From a virus, in the IMG/VR virus record IMGVR_UViG_3300027708_000022, positions 62,001-126,000 of that record: a stretch of 64,000 nucleotides of DNA, one strand, 5' to 3'. Under the pieces are notes generated by a model. That model had not been told where the DNA came from. It did no database searches and saw nothing but the letters and a program-made list of their open reading frames with translations. The position numbers were made by a program, and so were the translations under genes. Shown here piece after piece: positions 23,030-30,055 of the stretch; positions within the stretch are counted from its first letter, which is position 1, and the number at the start of each line of letters is the position of its first letter.

Positions 23030-23101
23030 GCAGCGGTACTTGGGATCGAACCAAGGATAACGGATTCAAAATCCATCGTGATACCATTTCACTATACCGC
23101 A
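23028..23101 (-). tRNA. tRNA-Gln (TTG)
   Basis: 74 nt with CCA; loop TTTTGAA. First tRNA of the upstream transcript. Confidence 0.92.
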
Positions 23102-23117
23102 ACATATTTACTACTCT

Positions 23118-23132
23118 AATTTTTAAAGAACA
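23118..23132 (-). promoter_or_regulatory. boxA antitermination element 2
   Basis: Same TGTTCTTTAAAAATT as at 21967, followed by the same AGAGTAGTAAAT. About 20 nt into the tRNA-Gln transcript. Confidence 0.85.
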
Positions 23133-23153
23133 TTTATTTCTTACTATAGGTCC

Positions 23154-23181
23154 ATTATACACGAACCACTTAATAAGTCAA
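23154..23181 (-). promoter_or_regulatory. Stable-RNA sigma70 promoter 2
   Basis: TTGACT-16 bp-TATAAT (minus) with TTCGTG before the -10 as in the early family. Reads into boxA 2 and tRNA-Gln. Confidence 0.92.
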
Positions 23182-23220
23182 CAACTATTTACAGTCTGTC
23201 GTTTTTACACAACATCAAAA

Positions 23221-23410
23221 CAAAAACCCTAGAAACTTTCGTTTACTAGGGTTTGTGATGAATTAGATTTTATCTAATATACTACGTTACACAAACCCCA
23301 TTTGATCCAATAAAGCCGCTATTCTCATTTTTTGATGAGCGATAATCGGCCGGCCATGTCGCTAACGACTGGCATCTTGGTGTTGAGAGTGTATGTATAG
23401 TTTTCATCAT
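23221..23410 (-). ncRNA. Structured leader/attenuator or small RNA (candidate)
   Basis: About 190 nt between a sigma70 promoter and an intrinsic terminator, with no convincing gene; a 42-codon frame from about 23411 is weak. Hairpins: AGCGA/TCGCT, CTCAT/ATGAG, then GGGTTTGTG/CACAAACCC (23290-23298 with 23249-23257) enclosing ATTAGAT/ATCTAAT. The last stem shares AAACCC with the terminator stem, so the two are mutually exclusive. Readthrough would enter the tRNA island. This fills the gene-free stretch 23105-23476. Confidence 0.6.
23222..23254 (-). terminator. Intrinsic terminator of the leader RNA
   Basis: Minus strand AAACCCTAG/CTAGGGTTT (9-bp stem, inner AAACGAAAGTTT) followed by TTTTTG. 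Confidence 0.85.
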
Positions 23411-23416
23411 AGTCCT

Positions 23417-23445
23417 AGTATATATGCTTTTTGTTCTGCGGTCAA
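23417..23445 (-). promoter_or_regulatory. Sigma70-type promoter of the leader RNA
   Basis: TTGACC-17 bp-TATACT (minus). The -10 context AGCATATATACTAG also occurs in the gp32 leader. Confidence 0.75.
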
Positions 23446-23476
23446 GCACTTTTTTCACTGTTACCTAAAAATATTT

Positions 23477-23764
23477 TCACTTTACCAATACATCTTTATT
23501 TTTAACAACTTCACCATTCGGATGATTATAAGCAACGAAGCCATCTTCATCTTTGAATGCTACTCCTTCCCAAAAATACTCTTTTTTCTTAAAATGAGTA
23601 ATCTGTTCTTCGGTAAATTCAGATACATCCATTCGCATTTCACCTAAGTGTTCTTGCCAATTATCATCAGCTACATTAGCGATACGGAATGCTTCATCTT
23701 TATTTTCGGCCTCGACCACATGAACCATACGGAAGACACCGATACTTTCAACAATATATTTCAT
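23477..23764 (-). CDS. Hypothetical protein
   Basis: 95 residues, alpha/beta, acidic middle (MDVSEFTEEQITHFKKK), Val-rich N-terminus with EAENKDEAFRIA. Last gene of the early region read toward the leader promoter. No family recognised. Confidence 0.65.
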   Translation of the reverse strand: MKYIVESIGVFRMVHVVEAENKDEAFRIANVADDNWQEHLGEMRMDVSEFTEEQITHFKKKEYFWEGVAFKDEDGFVAYNHPNGEVVKNKDVLVK

Positions 23765-23766
23765 AA

Positions 23767-23982
23767 TTATCCTTTAACAGAAATTTTAACTCGCAGAAAC
23801 CATGCTAAAACAATAACTGCACACCAAGTACTAAAAGTATAAGGAATCTCCAGAATTGGGAATAACGTATTTAATGCCCAAACGACAAAAATCGGGCCTA
23901 AAGTAAAAATTGCAACAACCAGCAAGATAGCGGTCAGTCCGCCAAGTGCCATAATAATATTTTCTTTAAGTTTATCCGACAT
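23767..23982 (-). CDS. Small two-helix membrane protein
   Basis: 71 residues from the ATG at 23982 (GGAGATAAAA upstream). Two hydrophobic segments: IIMALGGLTAILLVVAIF and a longer FVVWALNTLFPIL...CAVIVLAWFL. The motif WALNTLFPILEIPYTFSTW is common in small phage membrane proteins. Function unknown. Confidence 0.75.
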   Translation of the reverse strand: MSDKLKENIIMALGGLTAILLVVAIFTLGPIFVVWALNTLFPILEIPYTFSTWCAVIVLAWFLRVKISVKG

Positions 23983-24271
23983 TTTTATCTCCAATCGAAA
24001 ATTCTAGCTTGGAAAGTGAGTCCCAGCGAAAACTTCGCCAACCTTTTGCTTCAACATCATACACAGGTTGTGCTTCATCTGAATATTTTCGTGTTCCAGC
24101 ACTTTCCGACGACTTTTCCGACTTAGGAATTCGTGATTCTGACAAAGTAGAGACCATTTTACGCTCAGTACCGTCTTTTTTCGTAAAAGTCAGCGTTACA
24201 ACTTCACTTTTCAGTAAACCCTTCAACCAATTTCTTGCTTCAACATCACTAAAATCAAATTTTTCACTCAT
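23972..24271 (-). CDS. SH3-like beta-barrel phage protein (DUF2693 type)
   Basis: 99 residues. VVTLTFTKKDGTERKMVSTL and VYDVEAKGWRSFRWDSLSKL are the two signatures of a small phage family with an SH3-like barrel fold. The role is unknown, possibly RNA or protein binding. Overlaps the next start. Confidence 0.82.
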   Translation of the reverse strand: MSEKFDFSDVEARNWLKGLLKSEVVTLTFTKKDGTERKMVSTLSESRIPKSEKSSESAGTRKYSDEAQPVYDVEAKGWRSFRWDSLSKLEFSIGDKNVG

Positions 24272-24274
24272 TTT

Positions 24275-24661
24275 TCAATTCTCCGCAATTTCTTTAGCAT
24301 AATTTTTCAGTTTTAATAGTGTAACACGACTCAAAGTACTTTTGAGGTAATCATCGACCCATTTATAACTATTTTCCGTCTTTCTAACAAAGCATCCATA
24401 CACATTTGCACGAATCAAGCCGTAAACATATGCCTCTGGATCACTAAAAATGGCTTCAAAGTGGTCATCAAATTCTGGATCGCCATTTTCACTTCGTTTA
24501 AAAAATATAACATGGTACATATCACCGAATTTAGTGCCATCAACTTTTTTACCTTTATCAAAACTATCCAAAAAATCAAAATAGGACAATTTCAGGGAAC
24601 CTTCATCGTTTCCCGGCATAAGGTAAAACCCATCAAATTGGGTCGCATTAGGTTCCGACAT
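24275..24661 (-). CDS. Hypothetical protein
   Basis: 128 residues from the ATG at 24661 (AGGA eight bases upstream); a longer frame runs antisense-free but overlaps the 46-residue gene. Aromatic-rich with acidic patches (KRSENGDPEFDDHFEAIFSD). No family recognised. Confidence 0.6.
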   Translation of the reverse strand: MSEPNATQFDGFYLMPGNDEGSLKLSYFDFLDSFDKGKKVDGTKFGDMYHVIFFKRSENGDPEFDDHFEAIFSDPEAYVYGLIRANVYGCFVRKTENSYKWVDDYLKSTLSRVTLLKLKNYAKEIAEN

Positions 24662-24788
24662 AAACATCCTTTTGTACGGTACGCTTGGTGCGGTTACGGT
24701 CATAGACCTTTTTTGAAACCGCAACTCGCATACGGTACTTGGGTGTTCTCAAATCCTTTGCGATAAGGTTACGCTTGGTCAAACTCAT
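24648..24788 (-). CDS. Small basic protein, 46 residues
   Basis: ATG at 24788 with AAGGAT upstream, overlapping the upstream stop (ATGA) and the downstream start by 14 bases. Lys/Arg-rich throughout (MSLTKRNLIAKDLRTPKYRM). Possibly nucleic-acid binding. Confidence 0.65.
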   Translation of the reverse strand: MSLTKRNLIAKDLRTPKYRMRVAVSKKVYDRNRTKRTVQKDVYVGT

Positions 24789-24943
24789 TCAAAATCCTTT
24801 AACGAGCCCGCTTTACGGGCACCACAAAACATTAGTAGAAGGCCGACAGCCGAAATTCCATAAAAAATTAAATCAGAACCACCCTCAATACCAGAGGCGA
24901 CAAACACGATTAAAAATCCCAAAAGAAAAGTAGCTATGCCCAT
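24785..24943 (-). CDS. Small membrane protein, 52 residues
   Basis: Starts in a TGATG overlap with the upstream stop and ends in an ATGA overlap with the next gene. Two hydrophobic stretches (IATFLLGFLIVFVA and ISAVGLLLMFCGA). No family recognised. Confidence 0.65.
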   Translation of the reverse strand: MGIATFLLGFLIVFVASGIEGGSDLIFYGISAVGLLLMFCGARKAGSLKDFE

Positions 24944-25098
24944 CAGTAATTATCATCCGAAACAGCATCAGAATAATCCAAAACGTCAAATACCCACTCA
25001 ACAGGTATGCCTAACTTCCGAGCTATCATCAGAGGAGTATTGTCGGAATCTTCCAACAAAATCTGAATATCGGTAAAAACATCTTTCATTACAGCCAT
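24943..25098 (-). CDS. Small helical protein, possible HTH
   Basis: 51 residues from the ATG at 25098 (AAGGATTTAAA upstream). The segment PLMIARKLGIPVEWVFDVLD looks like a helix-turn-helix. Acidic C-terminus. Function unknown. Confidence 0.6.
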   Translation of the reverse strand: MAVMKDVFTDIQILLEDSDNTPLMIARKLGIPVEWVFDVLDYSDAVSDDNY

Positions 25099-25099
25099 T

Positions 25100-25366
25100 T
25101 TAAATCCTTGACAAATTAATAACACGACCTGGATAATCATTGTGAAATACCGCAACAGGGCAATACACGATTTTACCAACTCGACCCTTATCTTCAGCAT
25201 CCGACCATGAGTCCTTGGTCACAATGATTTTATAGGCATTGTAGCCTTGCTCATTGGTGATTTCTAAAATTTCACCTTCAACGAAACAATCTTCACGACC
25301 AACCATTGGTTTAAAATCGTAAGAGCGAATAACATCACGGACTTCAAATTTTTCGGCTTTCAACAT
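25100..25366 (-). CDS. Conserved small phage protein
   Basis: 88 residues from the ATG at 25366 (AAGGAAAT upstream). FEVRDVIRSYDFKPMVGRED and VEGEILEI suggest a small beta-barrel seen in several phages. First gene after promoter 25396-25423. Confidence 0.7.
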   Translation of the reverse strand: MLKAEKFEVRDVIRSYDFKPMVGREDCFVEGEILEITNEQGYNAYKIIVTKDSWSDAEDKGRVGKIVYCPVAVFHNDYPGRVINLSRI

Positions 25367-25395
25367 TTTATTTCCTTTCTCATTCAACAGGAACC

Positions 25396-25423
25396 ATTAT
25401 ACACTAACCGGCAAGGGAGTCAA
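25396..25423 (-). promoter_or_regulatory. Early sigma70-type promoter
   Basis: TTGACT-16 bp-TATAAT, then GGTTCCTGTTGAATG. Family member. Confidence 0.9.
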
Positions 25424-25438
25424 GGACTTTTTGGATAA

Positions 25439-25456
25439 TGTTGTAAAAAAACAACA
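25439..25456. repeat. TGTTGT-N-ACAACA dyad
   Basis: TGTTGTAAAAAAACAACA, directly after the stop of the 35-residue membrane gene and 15 bp before the promoter. Confidence 0.85.
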
Positions 25457-25564
25457 CTAGAAATTTAAATATTTACTTGCAATAAGAGCAAATACCAAAG
25501 CAATTCCTGCCAATATAATCGGCGCAATAATAATACAACCTATTGCAAGTAAAATACTAATCAT
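25457..25564 (-). CDS. Small membrane peptide, 35 residues
   Basis: ATGA overlap with the preceding peptide. Almost wholly hydrophobic (LLAIGCIIIAPIILAGIALV). Possibly envelope-acting, function unknown. Confidence 0.55.
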   Translation of the reverse strand: MISILLAIGCIIIAPIILAGIALVFALIASKYLNF

Positions 25565-25659
25565 AATATAAAAAATACATATACTAAAAAACAATTAATA
25601 ACTACATAAACAGCACCAATTAATAAAATGGTTGCTATGTCATAAATGAATCTTGGCAT
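25561..25659 (-). CDS. Small membrane peptide, 32 residues
   Basis: TGATG overlap with the upstream gene and AAGGAAGAT ribosome site. One membrane span (ATILLIGAVYVVINCFLVYV). Confidence 0.55.
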   Translation of the reverse strand: MPRFIYDIATILLIGAVYVVINCFLVYVFFIL

Positions 25660-26027
25660 CAATCTTCCTTAGGTGGGTTTGACCGCTCATCCCAAATTTT
25701 CTCACACTCTTGCTTGGTGTAATCACCGTAACGCTGGCAATCAATTAAGAACAATGGTTTATTTCTATCTATTTCTTTTTTAATCCTAGCTTCTTCAACT
25801 TCAATCGGATCTCTCAGAGCTACTGCCGCATTAGCATCAGCTATTGCTTCATTTTTCACTCCCATAACCGGCATAGCTAAGACATAAACACAAAAAATGA
25901 TACCTGCGCCAATCACGACATACTTCCAAATAAACCCTAGTATAAAGACGCAAATAACGGCGAACACAGCATACTGGAGAATGCTTGTTGTAATTCCAAC
26001 AGAGGCTAGATTATCAAAAAGATTCAT
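25659..26027 (-). CDS. Membrane protein, unknown function
   Basis: 122 residues from the ATG at 26027, one base after the lipoprotein stop. Two adjacent membrane spans near residues 18-55, then a charged helix with two Cys (LFLIDCQRYGDYTKQECEKI). It follows a lipoprotein gene, which suggests an envelope function. Confidence 0.7.
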   Translation of the reverse strand: MNLFDNLASVGITTSILQYAVFAVICVFILGFIWKYVVIGAGIIFCVYVLAMPVMGVKNEAIADANAAVALRDPIEVEEARIKKEIDRNKPLFLIDCQRYGDYTKQECEKIWDERSNPPKED

Positions 26028-26028
26028 T

Positions 26029-26277
26029 TTAGTATGGTTCACAATGCACATTAACTGGAACTAAAACACGGCCACCTGAGTCCACCTTTTGTGCGGTGTA
26101 TTCAACATTAGGCCGCAAGCGAGCACGGATACATTCACGAGCAGCCTGTACGACCTCATTACGGTGCATTGCTTCCGGGCCAGTATACCCACTTAGTTTA
26201 TACACAGGAGCTTTTGGTGCTGAAGAACAACCGGAAAGAACCACGATACCAACAACCAATAATAATTTAAATTTCAT
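26029..26277 (-). CDS. Predicted lipoprotein
   Basis: 82 residues from the ATG at 26277 (GGAG upstream). Signal sequence MKFKLLLVVGIVVLSGC with lipobox LSGC, then a short mature region with two more Cys. In an early cluster this could be a superinfection-exclusion or envelope-modifying protein rather than a spanin. Inference only. Confidence 0.75.
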   Translation of the reverse strand: MKFKLLLVVGIVVLSGCSSAPKAPVYKLSGYTGPEAMHRNEVVQAARECIRARLRPNVEYTAQKVDSGGRVLVPVNVHCEPY

Positions 26278-26279
26278 TT

Positions 26280-26564
26280 TCAACTCCATGTACGGTGACG
26301 TTCCGCCACCCATTCGTTACCATCGTATTCTTCAATATACCAATCGACCTCATCTGGAACTTCCACGATTTTCAAATCAGCACAAGCACCGTTTGCCATT
26401 CCACCCATTTCATGGACTAGTTGAACCAAAGCCTCATCATTACGAAGGATCTCACGGTCATAAAAGTGATCCGTGAATTCCATACCTTTCAATTCTAGGT
26501 AACGAGCAATTCCCGCATCTGACAAACTAAAACCACCATAACAATTATTAATTACAACTTTCAT
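26280..26564 (-). CDS. Conserved phage protein (KVVINNCYGGF family)
   Basis: 94 residues from the ATG at 26564 (AGGTG upstream). The N-terminus MKVVINNCYGGFSLSDAGIA is a signature common in many tailed phages. The remainder is acidic. Function unknown. Confidence 0.8.
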   Translation of the reverse strand: MKVVINNCYGGFSLSDAGIARYLELKGMEFTDHFYDREILRNDEALVQLVHEMGGMANGACADLKIVEVPDEVDWYIEEYDGNEWVAERHRTWS

Positions 26565-26573
26565 AATATTCAC

Positions 26574-26885
26574 CTAAAAAGTATTAAGAGTAGGTTCCAA
26601 TTCCGCAATCAACTCACGTTCCCGTTGATGAGCAGGTTTTCGACCACGAACAATTTCCAAAACTTCATACCGATAATCAGCCTCGATATTGTCACGGAGA
26701 AAACAACAGAAAGACCAATCCTTGTTTTCTTTCATAGCACGGCTGACGTGCTTCTGCCAGCGAACCTTAACTGACCGAACAAACGCTTGACCCTGTGCAA
26801 CGGTTAGACCGATATACGAATCACCGGTATCCTCGCAGATAACACGATATAAAACATGGTTACGGTCAGACCGTTTTTTTCTCAT
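26574..26885 (-). CDS. GIY-YIG-like nuclease domain protein
   Basis: 103 residues. VLYRVICEDTGDSYIGLTVA is a GIY-YIG-type beta hairpin (LYR and YIG), followed by RWQKHVSRA and a late Glu. Small stand-alone GIY-YIG proteins in phages can be homing or DNA-repair nucleases. First gene behind two tandem promoters. Confidence 0.75.
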   Translation of the reverse strand: MRKKRSDRNHVLYRVICEDTGDSYIGLTVAQGQAFVRSVKVRWQKHVSRAMKENKDWSFCCFLRDNIEADYRYEVLEIVRGRKPAHQRERELIAELEPTLNTF

Positions 26886-26913
26886 AAAATTCTTTTCTCA
26901 TTCAACAGGTACC

Positions 26914-26941
26914 ATTATACACTAATCACGGTATAAGTCAA
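26914..26941 (-). promoter_or_regulatory. Early sigma70-type promoter
   Basis: TTGACT-16 bp-TATAAT with GGTACCTGTTGA after it. Proximal of a tandem pair. Confidence 0.9.
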
Positions 26942-26968
26942 GGACTGTGCTAAAATACAACACTTTAA

Positions 26969-26986
26969 TGTTGCATAAAAACAACA
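26969..26986. repeat. TGTTGC-N-ACAACA dyad
   Basis: TGTTGCATAAAAACAACA between the two tandem promoters; a partial copy in the opposite sense lies at 26947-26963. Confidence 0.8.
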
Positions 26987-27012
26987 CTATTCCCTCTCAC
27001 TCAACAGGTACC

Positions 27013-27040
27013 ATTATACACGAACCGTGACCAAAGTCAA
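27013..27040 (-). promoter_or_regulatory. Early sigma70-type promoter
   Basis: TTGACT-16 bp-TATAAT, TTCGTG spacer end. Distal promoter of the tandem pair; no gene lies between the two. Confidence 0.9.
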
Positions 27041-27042
27041 GG

Positions 27043-27264
27043 TCATTGTTGTATAGGGACAACACTATCAGACCATCTGATCCTAAAGAGGGTCATCATA
27101 AAAGAGTCCTCAAAATCCATCCATGGGTAATAGGCATCACGGTCTTTGATTATTGTGCCTTGTTCTTTCATCCATGCATTGAATTCTTCAATATCATGGT
27201 TTTTGTTTTCCAGCCACCAAATGGCTGCATTAAAATAATAAGGGTCAACAGGAAGTTTGTACAT
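27043..27264 (-). CDS. Hypothetical protein, C-terminus encoded by the dyad repeat
   Basis: 73 residues, Trp-rich (FNAAIWWLENKNHDIEEFNA, DAYYPWMDFEDSF). The last residues SVVPIQQ are read through the 18-bp dyad, and the stop overlaps the next promoter region. No family recognised. Confidence 0.65.
   Translation of the reverse strand: MYKLPVDPYYFNAAIWWLENKNHDIEEFNAWMKEQGTIIKDRDAYYPWMDFEDSFMMTLFRIRWSDSVVPIQQ
27047..27064. repeat. TGTTGT-N-ACAACA dyad inside coding sequence
   Basis: TGTTGTATAGGGACAACA, six bases upstream of the -35; overlaps the end of the 27264 gene. Confidence 0.85.
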
Positions 27265-27267
27265 ATA

Positions 27268-27720
27268 TCACCATGAGGAACTGTAGTAGAAATTGATATT
27301 GTGTTCCTTGACCTGAGTTAAATCAAGGAGAACATCCAGACGTTCCACAGTATACTTTAATTGCTCTAAGTACCATTCATCAACCTCTGTAGAACCAAAA
27401 AAGAATCCAGATTGTGGAGGAAGCAGCTCATCTGCTCTGGATGGATCAGCTAAAACCTTATTGCAGATATCTCGCAATTCCACCAAATCTTCGGTACTAA
27501 CATGATACTCAGCACAGTTATCCACACCATCTTGGATTTTACTTACGAACCAACGGTGGATAGCATTCGCCTTGCGCCAATACATAGCTTCAAAGCTAAT
27601 CTGTTCAACTTCACCAGAGAAACCAAAATCAATGGCTGAAACTAATTCACGCAGCTTAGCATCCTCAGGATTATACTTTGAGAGGTACCGCTTGGCTGTC
27701 AAATACATATCTAAACCCAT
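27268..27720 (-). CDS. Conserved phage protein (GLDMYL family)
   Basis: 150 residues from the ATG at 27720 (AGGAG upstream, TGATG overlap). MGLDMYLTAKRYL, FEAMYWRKANAIHRWFV and PQSGFFFGSTEVDEWYLEQL are conserved in many phage homologues. Function unknown. Confidence 0.78.
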   Translation of the reverse strand: MGLDMYLTAKRYLSKYNPEDAKLRELVSAIDFGFSGEVEQISFEAMYWRKANAIHRWFVSKIQDGVDNCAEYHVSTEDLVELRDICNKVLADPSRADELLPPQSGFFFGSTEVDEWYLEQLKYTVERLDVLLDLTQVKEHNINFYYSSSW

Positions 27721-28040
27721 CACTTACTCCTAATATCAATAACTTCAATAGTTGCAACTCCTTCAAGGTCTTTCTTAAAGGACTCAAGAACACCACTTGC
27801 ATAACCACTTAGACCAAACGAATTCTTACCACACTTGTAGACACTACCAGAATGGTTAATAAAGTCATAATGATCCTCATGCTCAATCGTTTCAGTAATC
27901 CCGGAACTTAACTTCCAAGAATCACTTCCAAGATAACCACCGTACCATGAAGCCATCACCTTGCGGTTAACTTCTCCATCATTAGTTCTAAACTCCACAA
28001 CAATCCATCCATCTGGAGTATATGTTCTTTCACCCATCAT
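27720..28040 (-). CDS. Hypothetical protein
   Basis: 106 residues, beta-rich, with YTPDGWIVVEF and SWYGGYLGSDSWKL. Two adjacent ATG starts are possible. Cotranscribed with neighbours by overlapping ends. No family recognised. Confidence 0.65.
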   Translation of the reverse strand: MMGERTYTPDGWIVVEFRTNDGEVNRKVMASWYGGYLGSDSWKLSSGITETIEHEDHYDFINHSGSVYKCGKNSFGLSGYASGVLESFKKDLEGVATIEVIDIRSK

Positions 28041-28041
28041 T

Positions 28042-28350
28042 TCACCTATCTAATTGACTCAACGCTTCACAGATACAAGAATCTGCACAGGACATTTGAT
28101 CCTCAATCTCCGTCAGACCAGCTTCACAGGCCTCATGGTATACATCAGAAAGTAAACCCTGAGCATGGTTAAGTTTTGTAATCATACCGTCACGGTCGTA
28201 GGAGGATTCCAAAGGTTTCCCCAAGCACAACTCAAGCATACGAGCTCTCAAATCTAGAATCGTTTTCTCTTGTTCCTCCATAACCATACCATACCGTTTA
28301 ACGATATTTTTAAGGGACTCATTTTCTTTCAATAATTGTTTTTCACTCAC
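28042..28350 (-). CDS. Coiled-coil protein
   Basis: 102 residues if the GTG at 28350 is used (GGGA upstream); ATG at 28362 is the alternative. Strong coiled coil (KQLLKENESLKNIVKRYG), then an acidic Cys-containing C-terminus. Function unknown. Confidence 0.6.
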   Translation of the reverse strand: MSEKQLLKENESLKNIVKRYGMVMEEQEKTILDLRARMLELCLGKPLESSYDRDGMITKLNHAQGLLSDVYHEACEAGLTEIEDQMSCADSCICEALSQLDR

Positions 28351-28351
28351 T

Positions 28352-28576
28352 TTAAATCCCATAATCACGTTTAATCAAGTAGCGTATATAATCAATGTCA
28401 CCAGAACCATCATTAATGGTTTGCAGGATATCTTGGACAACCAGCTCACCGAATAACGCAAGGTCACCATCAGTACCTGGTTCTTTTGTATGAACCAAAG
28501 TAACATTATCTCCAGTTCTCTCAAACTTAATAAAGTAACCAGCTTGTTCCGCAAGTACTGCTAATCTACCGTTCAT
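28352..28576 (-). CDS. Hypothetical protein
   Basis: 74 residues starting MNGRLAVLAEQAGYFIKFER, similar in its first helix to the MNERxxxLAxxAG start of the EREACA-type paralogues in this window, but lacking that motif. Begins in an ATGA overlap. Confidence 0.65.
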   Translation of the reverse strand: MNGRLAVLAEQAGYFIKFERTGDNVTLVHTKEPGTDGDLALFGELVVQDILQTINDGSGDIDYIRYLIKRDYGI

Positions 28577-28770
28577 TCGTGTCCCTCTTTAATCAAACCG
28601 TTTACAAGGTTAAGGTCAAACTGTAAATTACCAATAATGTCTTTGAGTACCTGATACTCATGGCTATGCACATCACGGTCATTGATAACAATATCAAGGT
28701 ACATTTTGGCAGCCTTAGATTGTGCTTTCGCCAATTCAGCCTCTAACAAAACTCGTCTATCTTTTAACAT
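28573..28770 (-). CDS. Small helical protein
   Basis: 65 residues, almost all helical and charged (VLLEAELAKAQSKAAKMYLD). Starts within the end of the upstream gene. No family recognised. Confidence 0.62.
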   Translation of the reverse strand: MLKDRRVLLEAELAKAQSKAAKMYLDIVINDRDVHSHEYQVLKDIIGNLQFDLNLVNGLIKEGHE

Positions 28771-28934
28771 TCTTCATCCTCATAATGTTCATCTTCAGGG
28801 TGACCCTGATCCGGGCCAGTATAATGAGGGTTGCGTTCCCATGTATCATAATCGGAAAGAACCCATTGCTGGTCTGCTCTATCTTGACCAACATTCCACA
28901 CCCACTCACGAACGGCTTCTCGCATAAAACTCAT
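28764..28934 (-). CDS. Small acidic conserved phage protein, 56 residues
   Basis: ATG at 28934. The sequence has REAVREWVWNVGQDRADQQW and SDYDTWERNPHYTGPDQGHP, a pattern seen in small phage proteins, ending in an acidic tail. Overlaps both neighbours, as expected for this dense cluster. Confidence 0.68.
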   Translation of the reverse strand: MSFMREAVREWVWNVGQDRADQQWVLSDYDTWERNPHYTGPDQGHPEDEHYEDEEC

Positions 28935-29203
28935 TTTAACATCCTTTTAAACACGGGAACCAAACGGCGCCGTAGACGCTCTTGACGAGCTTCCGAATCA
29001 TTACGCCAATCTAAAGTATTGCGCCAACTATAACAATCGTAGTATTCATTATTAGAATGCTCTGCATAAAACTTAGCAGCCTGGTGTGCTGATTTAAATC
29101 GTTTGGTATACAGATATTCTTTGTTGAGGTAATAATCTTTCAATTGCCAATTAATTACAATTTGTTTAACACTCTCAACTTTAACAGGAAGTCTTTCACT
29201 CAT
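28931..29203 (-). CDS. Hypothetical basic protein
   Basis: 90 residues, Tyr- and Arg-rich, with YSWRNTLDWRNDSEARQERL near the end. ATGA overlap upstream. No family recognised. Confidence 0.65.
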   Translation of the reverse strand: MSERLPVKVESVKQIVINWQLKDYYLNKEYLYTKRFKSAHQAAKFYAEHSNNEYYDCYSWRNTLDWRNDSEARQERLRRRLVPVFKRMLK

Positions 29204-29427
29204 TTCTGTTCCTCCATAGACCTAACGAATGCTGCGAATTGCTCAAGGTTCAGATTATCCTTCAACTCTCTGGCAGCTGCTAATGCCTTCACAGCAATAC
29301 AATCATCCAAATGGTCAAACTCAATATCAGCACCACAGCAGGCCATATAGTCAACACCATACTGGTCAGTATCTCTGCATTCCGTATACTCTTTAAGAGC
29401 TGCTACGATTAGATCCAATTGCTTCAT
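29200..29427 (-). CDS. Small protein, LDLIxAALE paralogue family
   Basis: 75 residues: MKQLDLIVAALKEYTECRDT then ALAAARELKDN. The same pattern (I-x-x-I-I-x-A-L-E ... AL-AARELKEL) occurs at 30052-30306 and 36815-37057, so it is one of three paralogues. Common in betaproteobacterial phages. Function unknown. Confidence 0.72.
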   Translation of the reverse strand: MKQLDLIVAALKEYTECRDTDQYGVDYMACCGADIEFDHLDDCIAVKALAAARELKDNLNLEQFAAFVRSMEEQK

Positions 29428-29717
29428 AATTCAATCCTTGCTGATGGTTTATATACTTCAAAATCTGCTGAAAATTCTTCATTGTATTTCTTGATACTTG
29501 TCCAGTACCCATTATCCCAATCGGAACTGTTTATGTAAAATATCACAGAAAAATTATCCGTTAGCTTTAATACTACTTGATTATCTTCTAATGTAAACCC
29601 TTGCTCAATCCTATCACCAAGATAGAACACATGATAACCTTTCTTGAGGTACCGATTAATCTTAGCAGCCTTCTTTAAGGCATTCAAGTAGCGGCGCTTG
29701 TGAATGGTTAAAATCAT
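29424..29717 (-). CDS. Hypothetical protein
   Basis: 97 residues, basic N-terminus (RRYLNALKKAAKINRYLKKG), beta-rich middle, SSDWDNGYW. Overlaps both neighbours. No family recognised. Confidence 0.62.
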   Translation of the reverse strand: MILTIHKRRYLNALKKAAKINRYLKKGYHVFYLGDRIEQGFTLEDNQVVLKLTDNFSVIFYINSSDWDNGYWTSIKKYNEEFSADFEVYKPSARIEL

Positions 29718-30055
29718 TCCGTCACCTCCATATTTTTGCCAATCTCTGCCGCTGCTCGCACGATCGCTCGTCTTGTGGCTGCGTAGGGATCATCGTTAGT
29801 TACTGGCTCAATTGATTCAATATCAAAAAGCCACACACAAGCTTCTTCTCCGTTAAACACAACTCCAAGAGTCAATTTCACCGCCAGTCGCAGAGCATCA
29901 CCATCATCGGTTAATGGATTCCAAAACTTCTTTTCTTTTGTGTGTTTTTCTCCAATGATTAGGCCAATCCAAAGGTCGTCTGCGTTTACTGATTGCGCCT
30001 TTACGTTTAAGCCAGCAGACTTAGCTGCAAGTTCTAGCAGTTCTTGGTCTGTCAT
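29714..30055 (-). CDS. Conserved phage protein (WNPLTDDGDALRLA family)
   Basis: 113 residues. KFWNPLTDDGDALRLAVKL and YAATRRAIVRAAAEIGK are signatures of a family frequent in phages and prophages of Burkholderiales and pseudomonads. Function unknown. Supports the host inference. Confidence 0.78.
   Translation of the reverse strand: MTDQELLELAAKSAGLNVKAQSVNADDLWIGLIIGEKHTKEKKFWNPLTDDGDALRLAVKLTLGVVFNGEEACVWLFDIESIEPVTNDDPYAATRRAIVRAAAEIGKNMEVTE

Noticed and set aside
23305-23411. 42-codon frame starting at the double ATG in the leader RNA
   Set aside because: Weak ribosome site, no protein-like pattern, and it covers stems that make better sense as RNA structure.
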